A DNA stretch of 11,151 nucleotides, taken from Chloroflexota bacterium. GTDB lineage: Bacteria > Chloroflexota > Dehalococcoidia > GIF9 > UBA5620. Both the position numbers and the translations under genes were made by a program. The notes under the pieces are model-generated. The model did no database searches. It was given only the letters and a program-made list of their open reading frames with translations, and was not told where the DNA came from. Shown here in pieces: positions 4,960 through 11,151 of this stretch (within the stretch, counting starts at the first letter, position 1; the number at the start of each line of letters is the position of its first letter). The DNA lies in assembly GCA_026389735.1 (NCBI GenBank), contig JAPLHH010000048.1, forward strand, positions 1 through 11,151, in the 5' to 3' direction.

Positions 4960-5856
4960 ATGTCCATACTTATTGATGAAAAAACCAGGGTAATCGTACA
5001 GGGAATCACAGGGCGAGAGGGCTCCCTTCGTTCCAAGTTCATGAAAGGCTACGGAACCAAGGTGGTAGCTGGCACTTCTCCCGGTCAGGGTGGGCAAGAG
5101 GTAGAGGGAATACCAGTCTATAATACGGTAAAAGAAGCAATAAAATCCAAAGGTATGGTTGATATAAGCGTTACCTTTATTCCAGGACCCGGTCTAAAAC
5201 TGGCGGCAATGGAAGCTATCGACGCCGGTATTAAGTGCCTTGTTTGCCCGGTAGAGAGGGTACCTCTTCACGATATTATAGAGATGGTATCATTGGCCCA
5301 AAAAGCCGGTGTAACTATCATTGGTCCAGGTTCTATTGGTGTTATGAGCCCTGGTAAAGCTGTGGCTGGTTGGTTGGGGGGTAATGTACAGTGGGCTAAC
5401 AAGCTCTTTCAACCTGGTCCAATTGGAGTATTGTCCCGTAGTGGTGGTCAGTCCGGTACAGTGCCATGGCTTCTTAAGAAAGGTAATCTTGGGGTAAGTA
5501 CGGCAGTCCATACAGGCACTGAACCTATTATCGGAACATCCTTTGCCGATCTATTATTGATGTTTGAAAAAGATGAAAAGACCCTTGCTGTAGCCGCCTT
5601 TGGTGAAATTGGCGGAGTACAGGAAGAAGAAGCCGCTGAAGTTATTAAATCGGGTAAGGTTACCAAACCTTTCGTTATTTACATAGCCGGTAGTGCCGCT
5701 CCTGAGGGACAGCGATTTTCCCATGCCTCGGCTATGGTGGAGAGAGGACGCGGATCAGTGGCAAGCAAAGTCAAAGCTCTTCGTGAGGCAGGAGCTTATC
5801 CGGTTGAAACACCTAAAGATATCGTTCCCACTCTTAAGAAATTATTAAAAATATAG
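4960..5856 (+). CDS. SucD-like CoA-ligase alpha subunit with phospho-histidine
   Basis: A 298-residue homologue of the acyl-CoA synthetase alpha subunit (SucD is about 290 aa). The CoA-binding Rossmann domain has V-I-V-Q-G-I-T-G-R-E-G (11-21), Y-G-T-K-V-V-A-G-T-S-P-G-Q-G-G (31-45) and a V-Y-N-T-V-K-E-A segment (53-60). The ligase domain has G-V-L-S-R-S-G (156-162), G-E-I-G-G (215-219), Y-I-A-G-S-A-A-P-E-G (241-250) and F-S-H-A-S-A-M (253-259), where H255 aligns with the phosphorylated histidine of SucD. Two substrate-side motifs differ. The usual G-P-N-C-P-G reads G-P-G-S-I-G (122-127), and S-G-T-L-T-Y-E reads S-G-G-Q-S-G-T (161-167). The catalytic phosphate relay thus looks intact while the acid and CoA contacts are altered. 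AGGAGGT at 4944-4950 gives a strong start. Confidence 0.88.
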   Translation: MSILIDEKTRVIVQGITGREGSLRSKFMKGYGTKVVAGTSPGQGGQEVEGIPVYNTVKEAIKSKGMVDISVTFIPGPGLKLAAMEAIDAGIKCLVCPVERVPLHDIIEMVSLAQKAGVTIIGPGSIGVMSPGKAVAGWLGGNVQWANKLFQPGPIGVLSRSGGQSGTVPWLLKKGNLGVSTAVHTGTEPIIGTSFADLLLMFEKDEKTLAVAAFGEIGGVQEEEAAEVIKSGKVTKPFVIYIAGSAAPEGQRFSHASAMVERGRGSVASKVKALREAGAYPVETPKDIVPTLKKLLKI

Positions 5857-5868
5857 GAGGATTGAAAA

Positions 5869-6759
5869 ATGACAATAATTCGCTCGGTATTTTATGTTCC
5901 AGGTAATAGGGAGGACTTTATATCCAAGATTCCAAATATTCCAGCCGATGTAATTACATTGGACCTTGAGGATTCCGTTCCTCCGGCAGAGAAACAAAAG
6001 GCCAGAGAACTCACTCGTAAAAATATTAAATTTGCAGCAACAGCCGGTGCGGCTGTTTATGTCAGGCTTAATAACTGGGAAACTGGCATGACTAATGATG
6101 ATTGTGAGGCAGTTATTGATGATGGGATCACCGCAGTCTGTCTGGCTAAATGTGGAAGTCCAGATAATGTAAAACGTCTTGATTGGAAGCTGGAAGAAAT
6201 GGAGCAGAGGAGAGGATTAAAATTAGGCAGCATCCAGATACAGCTATTGATTGAGACTGCTAAAGGTATGATGAATGTCTATGAATCAGCTATAGCCAGT
6301 AAAAGGGTTAATTCGCTGATTTTTGGAGCTGTGGACTATACGACAGATATGAGAGTACCGCTGAATCAACCAATGGGTGAGGAACAGAAATGGGCTAGGG
6401 CACGAGTAGCCTGTGCTGCCAGGGCAGCTGGTATTATAGCCATAGATTGCCCGTACGTAGCCTTTAAGGATATTCAGGGTTTTGAGAGTGATACCCAATA
6501 TGGCAGGAGTTTAGGCTTTGAAGGCAGAATGTTAATTCATCCTAGCCAGATTGAGCCTTCCCACAGAATTTATACCCCTGCACCTGAGAGGGTGGAGTGG
6601 GCTAAAGACGTGGTTAAGATATTCGAAGAAGAAGGAATCGCTAAAGGCTCGGCAGCCGTGTCCTATAAAGGAAAGATGGTTGATACACCGGTTTATATCG
6701 GAGCTAAGAAAATTCTTGCAATTATGGCTGAAATCGAAGGAAAGGGAAGAACAAAGTGA
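5869..6759 (+). CDS. CitE/HpcH-type C-C lyase (malyl-CoA or citramalyl-CoA lyase-like)
   Basis: A 296-residue TIM-barrel protein of the CitE/malyl-CoA lyase branch of the HpcH/HpaI superfamily. It begins R-S-V-F-Y-V-P-G-N-R. I see L-D-L-E-D-S-V (31-37), R66 in Y-V-R-L-N, E129 in L-L-I-E-T-A-K-G (127-134) and D156 in F-G-A-V-D-Y (152-157), the last two being the expected Mg ligands. Near the end are D-I-Q-G-F (201-205), L-G-F-E-G-R-M-L-I-H-P-S-Q-I (215-228) and Y-T-P-A (235-238). Relatives cleave malyl-CoA to acetyl-CoA and glyoxylate, citramalyl-CoA to acetyl-CoA and pyruvate, or citryl-ACP. No CitD or CitF gene is present, so a citrate lyase complex is unlikely. The usual P-K after the third strand reads A-K-C. 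AGGAGG at 5855-5860 overlaps the SucD-like stop, so the gene is coupled to the ligase genes. Substrate is inferred. Confidence 0.85.
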   Translation: MTIIRSVFYVPGNREDFISKIPNIPADVITLDLEDSVPPAEKQKARELTRKNIKFAATAGAAVYVRLNNWETGMTNDDCEAVIDDGITAVCLAKCGSPDNVKRLDWKLEEMEQRRGLKLGSIQIQLLIETAKGMMNVYESAIASKRVNSLIFGAVDYTTDMRVPLNQPMGEEQKWARARVACAARAAGIIAIDCPYVAFKDIQGFESDTQYGRSLGFEGRMLIHPSQIEPSHRIYTPAPERVEWAKDVVKIFEEEGIAKGSAAVSYKGKMVDTPVYIGAKKILAIMAEIEGKGRTK

Positions 6760-6773
6760 AGGAGTAAATCATA

Positions 6774-6805
6774 TCGTTTATCTTTCCATTCGTTTATCTT
6801 TCCAT
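6774..6805. repeat. Tandem duplication of a 16-bp unit
   Basis: TCGTTTATCTTTCCAT occurs twice without gap or mismatch (6774-6789 and 6790-6805), beginning 14 bases after the lyase stop codon. It may be a recent slippage event or a binding site; nothing in the sequence decides between these. Confidence 0.8.
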
Positions 6806-6813
6806 ACTTAATA

Positions 6814-6834
6814 CCCCGACCGTAAGGTCGTGGG
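6814..6834 (+). terminator. GC-rich GNRA-loop hairpin between lyase and oxidase genes
   Basis: CCCCGACC, loop GTAA, GGTCG-t-GGG forms an 8-bp stem with one bulged T. GTAA is a stable GNRA tetraloop in RNA. Only a short AAGTTTA follows, so it would be a poor intrinsic terminator. It could act as a partial terminator or an mRNA-stabilising element that sets different levels for the ligase-lyase genes and the oxidase genes. A smaller hairpin, CCTCT/AGAGG, follows at 6855-6869. Confidence 0.4.
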
Positions 6835-6884
6835 AAGTTTATTGACCTGAAATCCCTCTATGTAAGAGGTAGCATAAGCGAATG

Positions 6885-6892
6885 GGAAAGGA
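6885..6892 (+). promoter_or_regulatory. Shine-Dalgarno GGAAAGGA supporting a TTG start
   Basis: The GGAAAGGA tract ends six bases before TTG 6899. The same frame has a stop at 6875-6877 and no ATG or GTG in between, so TTG is the only start that keeps the full FAD domain. ATG 6894 is out of frame. Confidence 0.6.
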
Positions 6893-6898
6893 CATGAT

Positions 6899-9646
6899 TT
6901 GGCTAACCAGGACATTATTAAAGAGCTTTCCAAGATAGTCGGACGTAATAATGTCCTTTTCTCTAGACGGGACTTGCTCGCCTATTCTTACGATGCCACC
7001 CAGCGCCAAGAGATGCCGGAGTTGGTTGTCTTCTGCCACAGCACGGCTGAAGTCTCCGGGGTGATGAAGGCAGCACACCGGAAGCGTATGCCGGTGGTGC
7101 CGCGCGGTGCCGGCACGGGTATCTCTGGTGGTACGGTACCCATTAAAGGCGGCATAGTACTCGAGCTAAGCCGGATGAACAGGATTATCGCCATAGACAC
7201 GGCAAACCGGAGAGCTGTAGTCGAGCCGGGAGTAGTAAATCTGGACCTGCAGGAGGCCCTTGCACCGTCTGGTTTTATTTATCCCCCTGATCCTGCCAGC
7301 CAGAAGAGCTGCACTTTAGGTGGTAACGTAGGTGAAAATGCCGGCGGACCACTTTGTTTCCAGTACGGGGTAACTTCAAAGTACGTTTGTGGGATAGAGG
7401 TCGTCTTACCGTCTGGTGAAATAGTCGAATTTGGCGGCGCGGTCGAAGATACCCCCGGCTATGATTTGAGAGGTCTGTTCATCGGCTCCGAAGGAACACT
7501 GGGCGTTGCAACGAAACTACTTCTGCAGATTGTCCCAGCGTCAGAAGCATCAAAAACGATGCTAGCGATATTTGACGCTCTGGAAGATGCTGGGCAAACT
7601 GTCTCCGATATCATCAGCGCTGGCATTATTCCCGCTGCCTTGGAGCTGATGGATAAGAAAATGTGCTGGGCGATTGAGGAGAGCTTACATGCTGGCTATC
7701 CGACGGACGCTGAAGGCGTCCTGCTGATTGAAGTTGCCGGCTTAGCTAATGGGCTAGAAAGACAGGTTAATGATATATCAGAAATCTGTGAGAGAAACAG
7801 GGTGCGGCAGGTGCGTTTTGCCAAGACCGGCGCTGAACGCGATGCCCTTTGGAAAGGCCGCAAGGGGGCTTTCGGCTCCGTTGCCAGAATATGTCCTCCC
7901 TACCTGGTAAATGATGGGACAGTGCCTAGAAACAAGCTGGTGGAGGCGCTGCTCAAGGTGCAGGGACTTCCGGCAAAATATCATGTGCAAATCGCCAGTG
8001 TGGCTCATGCCGGTGACGGCAACCTCCATCCTTTAATCCTTTATGACTGCAACAACCCGGACGAGGTGAAAGCCGCGCGAAAAACAGGAGAAGAAGTCCT
8101 CGATATTTGCTTAGCTCTGGGCGGCACCATTTCAGGTGAGCACGGAATCGGTCTGGAGAAGCTGGCGGCGATGTACCGCATGTTCAGTCCGGCTGATCTG
8201 GCTGCAATGCGTAAAGTGAAACAGGTCTTTGATCCTGACGATATATTAAACCCGGGTAAACTACTTCCTCCAGAAGTGGAGCCGGTTAAGGATGATAATG
8301 CGGAAAAAACTGTGTCTCAAACTCTGGTTGATAGAATAACTGGAATTGTTTGTGCCGGGAACATAAAAACCAGCGATAAGGTGGATTCAGCATATCACGT
8401 AGATGGGCTTGTGCCTGATATTGTTGTTTTTCCTTCTACCACTCAGCAGGTATCGCAGATTGTTAAGACAGGGAATCAATACCGGAAAGCAATAGTCCCT
8501 CTCGGCAGCTGCTCGAAGCTGCAAGCTGGTCCCTGCGTTTCGGCAGCTGACATAATTCTCACTACGAAGAACTTGAACCAGATTGTAGACCTCGACACCG
8601 GCAATTCTACTGTTGGCGTACAGGTAGGCATGGTGATAAGTGAGCTTCAGAAAGAGCTTGCCAAACACAGACTGTTCTTACCTCTCGACCCGATTACGGA
8701 AAACTCAACTATCGGAGGTGTACTGGCGGCAAATGACAACGGACCGCGCAGGTTTATGTATAGTACTGCTCGTGATCTGATCCTGGGGCTAACCGTGGTC
8801 ACCCCGACCGGAGACATCATCCGTCCTGGCGGAAAGACAATGAAGAATGTCGCTGGTCTCGACCTTTGTAAGATTTTCATCGGCTCATGGGGTACACTGG
8901 GGGTCATAACAGAAGCGGTGTTGCGGTTATTTCCTTTGCCGGAAGTTAATAGGACATACTGCCTTATATTTTCCGGTGTCGGTGATGCTATGCAACTAGT
9001 AAGCCGGATTTTGAATTCATCGCTGACGCCGGCAGCCATCGAGTTGATAGATTGGGTAGCCGGCGCCCGCCTGAAATGTGATCACATCTCACCTCTAAAA
9101 GAAGGAGAGATACTGCTGTTGATTAATATCGAAGGGAGCAGTGAGATTGTCGAGCGGCACCTGAAAGAAATCAGCGCAATAGCTCAGGAATGGACAATAC
9201 AAAAGGTTACCCTTGAAGGGGCAAGGGCAATTGAGGTCTGGTATGCCTATCATAGCATGCGCCAATCTTTTCTGAGTGATGTTCAACACGGTATTAGCGG
9301 GAAAGCCTCTGTGCCTTTAAGTAAGCAAGCAGAGATGTTTAGAGCGGTGAAAGAAGTCAGTAAAAAATACGGAGTGGAAACAGGTATCACAGCAAGTTCA
9401 GGCAACGGCATACTGTATGCTTATATTCCTGCTGATAACGACGATGTTATAAGATTAGTCGGGGATTTGAAGCTGGCGGCGCAGAATATTGGGGGGTTCT
9501 TTACCGTTGAACACGCTCCGCTCCAGATTAGAAAGAATAACAGCATCTGGCTTCGTCCGGACGCTTATGAATTAATTGAGCGGCTTAAGAGAGCATTTGA
9601 CCCCAATAACGTTCTTAATCCGGGCAAAGTGGGCGGAGGTCTTTAA
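6899..9646 (+). CDS. Fused double FAD-linked oxidase (GlcD-GlcE-like, 915 aa)
   Basis: Two FAD-binding (VAO/PCMH-type) oxidase units lie in one chain. The N-terminal half (about 1-455) is a complete GlcD-like unit. It has P-R-G-A-G-T-G-I-S-G-G (68-78), L-G-G-N-V-G-E-N-A-G-G (140-150), I-G-S-E-G-T-L-G-V (195-203), H-A-G-D-G-N-L-H-P (370-378), G-E-H-G-I-G (413-418) and F-D-P-D-D-I-L-N-P-G-K (444-454). The C-terminal half (about 475-915) repeats the plan with S-T-I-G-G-V-L-A-A-N (603-612), G-S-W-G-T-L-G-V (662-669) and F-D-P-N-N-V-L-N-P-G-K (900-910). There H-A-G-D-G-N is reduced to A-S-S-G-N-G (832-837) and G-E-H-G-I-G to V-E-H-A-P (870-874), so it resembles the GlcE role. Separate GlcD is about 500 and GlcE about 350 residues. 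The enzyme should oxidise a 2-hydroxyacid (glycolate, D-lactate or similar) and pass electrons to GlcF. The start codon is TTG. Confidence 0.87.
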   Translation: MANQDIIKELSKIVGRNNVLFSRRDLLAYSYDATQRQEMPELVVFCHSTAEVSGVMKAAHRKRMPVVPRGAGTGISGGTVPIKGGIVLELSRMNRIIAIDTANRRAVVEPGVVNLDLQEALAPSGFIYPPDPASQKSCTLGGNVGENAGGPLCFQYGVTSKYVCGIEVVLPSGEIVEFGGAVEDTPGYDLRGLFIGSEGTLGVATKLLLQIVPASEASKTMLAIFDALEDAGQTVSDIISAGIIPAALELMDKKMCWAIEESLHAGYPTDAEGVLLIEVAGLANGLERQVNDISEICERNRVRQVRFAKTGAERDALWKGRKGAFGSVARICPPYLVNDGTVPRNKLVEALLKVQGLPAKYHVQIASVAHAGDGNLHPLILYDCNNPDEVKAARKTGEEVLDICLALGGTISGEHGIGLEKLAAMYRMFSPADLAAMRKVKQVFDPDDILNPGKLLPPEVEPVKDDNAEKTVSQTLVDRITGIVCAGNIKTSDKVDSAYHVDGLVPDIVVFPSTTQQVSQIVKTGNQYRKAIVPLGSCSKLQAGPCVSAADIILTTKNLNQIVDLDTGNSTVGVQVGMVISELQKELAKHRLFLPLDPITENSTIGGVLAANDNGPRRFMYSTARDLILGLTVVTPTGDIIRPGGKTMKNVAGLDLCKIFIGSWGTLGVITEAVLRLFPLPEVNRTYCLIFSGVGDAMQLVSRILNSSLTPAAIELIDWVAGARLKCDHISPLKEGEILLLINIEGSSEIVERHLKEISAIAQEWTIQKVTLEGARAIEVWYAYHSMRQSFLSDVQHGISGKASVPLSKQAEMFRAVKEVSKKYGVETGITASSGNGILYAYIPADNDDVIRLVGDLKLAAQNIGGFFTVEHAPLQIRKNNSIWLRPDAYELIERLKRAFDPNNVLNPGKVGGGL
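9635..9640 (+). promoter_or_regulatory. Shine-Dalgarno GGAGGT fixing the GlcF start
   Basis: GGAGGT lies at the very end of the FAD oxidase gene, ten bases before ATG 9651. An in-frame ATG at 9576 would add 25 residues and a 71-bp overlap with no site in front, so the shorter form is preferred. Confidence 0.7.
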
Positions 9647-9650
9647 CCGA

Positions 9651-10925
9651 ATGGTAGGACTATCTGAAGAGAAATCTCAGGCTTTACTGCGATGTAATAA
9701 ATGCGGGTTTTGTCTGGCACACTGCCCTATATATAAGGTTACGGGATTGGAGTGGGCGAGCGCCAGAGGTCGTATTACTGTTATCCGAAGTGCCCTGCTG
9801 GAAAACCAGACGGATATAAGTGAGCTTGAAGCTCCGGTATTCAACTGCTTGACCTGCAATGCCTGCGTGGATGACTGTCCGGCGGGAGTAAAGACCGCGG
9901 ACATCATCTTCAGCACCAGAGAGGAGCTGCTCAAGCGGCATGGAGATTCCCGGATAAAACGTCTGGTTTTCCAAAAGGTGCTCACCAGTCCATCGCTCGT
10001 ACACAAAACAACCAGGCTCTTACGTTTAGTTGAAGTGGCTGGTTTACGCTCAGCAGCAAGAAAGACCGGCCTGATTAAGCTTTTGGGAGATACCGGTAAA
10101 GCTGAATCCATGGTACCCCGGGTGCCTTCCCGTGCCGGGCTAAAGGAGATTCGCCGGCATGTCAGAAAGATCGAACAGCCAAAATATAGAGCCGCTTATT
10201 TTGTAGGGTGCTATGCTGCCAACATGGCTCCCGGCGAGGCCGCTGCCACCATCCATATATTAAATAGACATCTGGTGGACGTAACAGTACCCGAATTTGG
10301 GTGCTGCGGAATAGCCGCTCCTGCCTACGGAGACATGTCGTCGGCGCGTAGCCTGGCACGTAAGAACATTGATATTGCAAGAACACTGGACGTGGATGCA
10401 ATCGTCACTCCCTGCGCCAGCTGCAGCTCTTCTCTAAAAGATTACGGCAAATTGCTGGCTCATGAACCCGAGTGGGCAGAAAGAGCCAGAGATTTCTCAA
10501 GCAAAGTAAAGGATTTGAGTGAGTTCCTGTGTGATATCGGGCTGGTCACGGAGATGGGAACCATAAACAATAAGGTAACATATCACGACCCGTGCCACCT
10601 GGCGCGTTATCAGAAGATAAAGCAGCAACCCCGCAACCTGCTTAAAAATATTCCGGGCATTGATTTAATAGAACTTAGAGAAGCAGACATGTGCTGTGGA
10701 GCCGCTGGGACTTATGGCTTTAAGAATTACGATTTATCGATGAAGGTGCTGGCCCGTAAGATGGATAATATAGAAAAAAGCGGCGCCGAAATATTACTAT
10801 CAAGCTGCCCGGCATGTATTATGCAGCTATCTTCTGGAATAAGAAAGCGGAAGATGCCGGTACAGGCGATTTCCATTGTGGAACTCCTCGATAAGGCCTA
10901 TCAGACAGTGAAGGGCGCTCGCTGA
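9651..10925 (+). CDS. glcF: Glycolate oxidase iron-sulfur subunit GlcF-like
   Basis: A 424-residue protein of the GlcF / (Fe-S)-binding oxidoreductase family, matching the usual 400-430 aa. It has two [4Fe-4S] motifs: C15-x2-C18-x2-C21-x3-C25-P and C66-x2-C69-x2-C72-x3-C76-P. Two CCG domains follow. The first has G-C (C187), F-G-C-C-G (C218-C219) and C-A-S-C (C255, C258). The second has D-P-C-H (C315), M-C-C-G (C348-C349) and C-P-A-C (C386, C389). All expected cysteines are present, so it looks functional. It accepts electrons from the FAD unit encoded 4 bp upstream and would pass them to a quinone or another carrier at the membrane. There is no transmembrane helix, so membrane contact would be peripheral. 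Related HdrD- and LldE/LutA-type proteins share the CCG plan, so glycolate is not the only possible substrate. It is the last gene of the cluster. Confidence 0.85.
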   Translation: MVGLSEEKSQALLRCNKCGFCLAHCPIYKVTGLEWASARGRITVIRSALLENQTDISELEAPVFNCLTCNACVDDCPAGVKTADIIFSTREELLKRHGDSRIKRLVFQKVLTSPSLVHKTTRLLRLVEVAGLRSAARKTGLIKLLGDTGKAESMVPRVPSRAGLKEIRRHVRKIEQPKYRAAYFVGCYAANMAPGEAAATIHILNRHLVDVTVPEFGCCGIAAPAYGDMSSARSLARKNIDIARTLDVDAIVTPCASCSSSLKDYGKLLAHEPEWAERARDFSSKVKDLSEFLCDIGLVTEMGTINNKVTYHDPCHLARYQKIKQQPRNLLKNIPGIDLIELREADMCCGAAGTYGFKNYDLSMKVLARKMDNIEKSGAEILLSSCPACIMQLSSGIRKRKMPVQAISIVELLDKAYQTVKGAR

Positions 10926-11151
10926 ACTAGGGCATTAAGTTGAAATCTTCCCACAGGCTTGCTAACATTTTGCTAACGGAGAAATTACCAATAATCTGTG
11001 TTTAACATTCAAGCCTATATGTAATATACAAGTAACTTGGGATATTTGAAGAAGCGTGAAAATTAATAGACTGATAATGCAAGCCAAGACTAATCTGGTC
11101 TTTTCATGTGGCTCGGCCCGATTTCGGGATAGAGGGTAAACAGCGGATTTG
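10926..11151. other. Gene-free 3' flank of the operon
   Basis: No gene is supported. TTGCTAAC occurs twice (10959-10966 and 10970-10977). TTAACA (11002-11007) with TATACA (11025-11030) at 17 bases is a weak promoter-like pair. A palindromic CCCGATTTCGGG lies at 11117-11128. The segment reaches the window edge, so a downstream gene could begin just beyond it. Confidence 0.4.
11086..11104 (+). terminator. Weak terminator-like hairpin about 160 bp after the operon
   Basis: AAGAC (11086-11090) pairs with GTCTT (11098-11102) across a 7-base loop and is followed by TT. The short stem and distance from the stop codon make this only a candidate. Confidence 0.25.

Noticed and set aside
5869..6759. 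A citrate lyase complex (CitDEF)
   Set aside because: Only a CitE-like gene is present; no acyl-carrier CitD, no CitF and no citrate transporter is found in the cluster.
8647..9039. A 130-codon minus-strand frame inside the fused oxidase gene
   Set aside because: It is a shadow of a clearly coding sequence with intact FAD-binding motifs on the other strand.
9576..9650. A longer GlcF form starting 25 codons upstream
   Set aside because: That stretch lies inside the end of the FAD oxidase gene, has no Shine-Dalgarno, and a clean GGAGGT precedes ATG 9651.
11056..11139. A short GTG-start frame near the right edge
   Set aside because: It ends at a TAA inside the window after about 27 codons, crosses the hairpin and palindrome, and resembles nothing known.

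Overview
This 11,151-bp window looks like chromosomal DNA of an anaerobic or microaerophilic bacterium. A Chloroflexota (Dehalococcoidia-like) or sediment-type origin is my best guess. It rests on the style of the small proteins, the TCATTGCGAG-type intergenic repeat and the mixed base composition, and it is inference only. No rRNA, tRNA, CRISPR array or intact insertion sequence was seen.

Left third (1-3395), unrelated short genes. The window opens with the 3' end of a PIG-L/LmbE-type deacetylase gene (2-142, +). It converges on a complete metallo-beta-lactamase-fold hydrolase (148-795, -). A divergent promoter region with a 12-bp palindrome follows, then a cysteine-rich DUF3795-type protein (1014-1460, +). 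Next come a 148-bp inverted-repeat element (1477-1624), a 72-residue conserved small protein (1654-1872, +) and a three-helix DUF5658-type membrane protein (2166-2519, +) behind a good sigma70-type promoter. The block ends with a 5'-truncated degV remnant (2650-2949, -).

Right two thirds (3396-10925, +), one metabolic gene cluster. Two promoter-like sites lie upstream. The first four genes are tightly packed with strong Shine-Dalgarno sequences: a SucC-type ATP-grasp CoA-ligase beta subunit, a 98-residue iron-sulfur protein, a SucD-type alpha subunit carrying the phospho-histidine, and a CitE/HpcH-type (malyl-CoA or citramalyl-CoA lyase-like) C-C lyase. A 139-bp spacer holding a tandem repeat and a GNRA-loop hairpin separates these from a 915-residue fusion of two GlcD/GlcE-type FAD oxidase units. 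A GlcF-type iron-sulfur subunit with two [4Fe-4S] motifs and two CCG domains follows.

Proposed joint function (inference). The GlcD/E-GlcF pair would oxidise a 2-hydroxyacid such as glycolate to glyoxylate, or D-lactate to pyruvate. The lyase would join the 2-oxoacid to acetyl-CoA, or run in reverse. The SucCD-like ligase would interconvert the resulting hydroxyacyl-CoA with the free acid, coupled to ADP/ATP. With glycolate, this would be an ATP-conserving replacement for malate synthase: glyoxylate + acetyl-CoA to malyl-CoA to malate + ATP. The iron-sulfur protein encoded between the ligase subunits, the altered active-site motifs in both ligase subunits and the fused double FAD unit make this the part of the window most worth attention.
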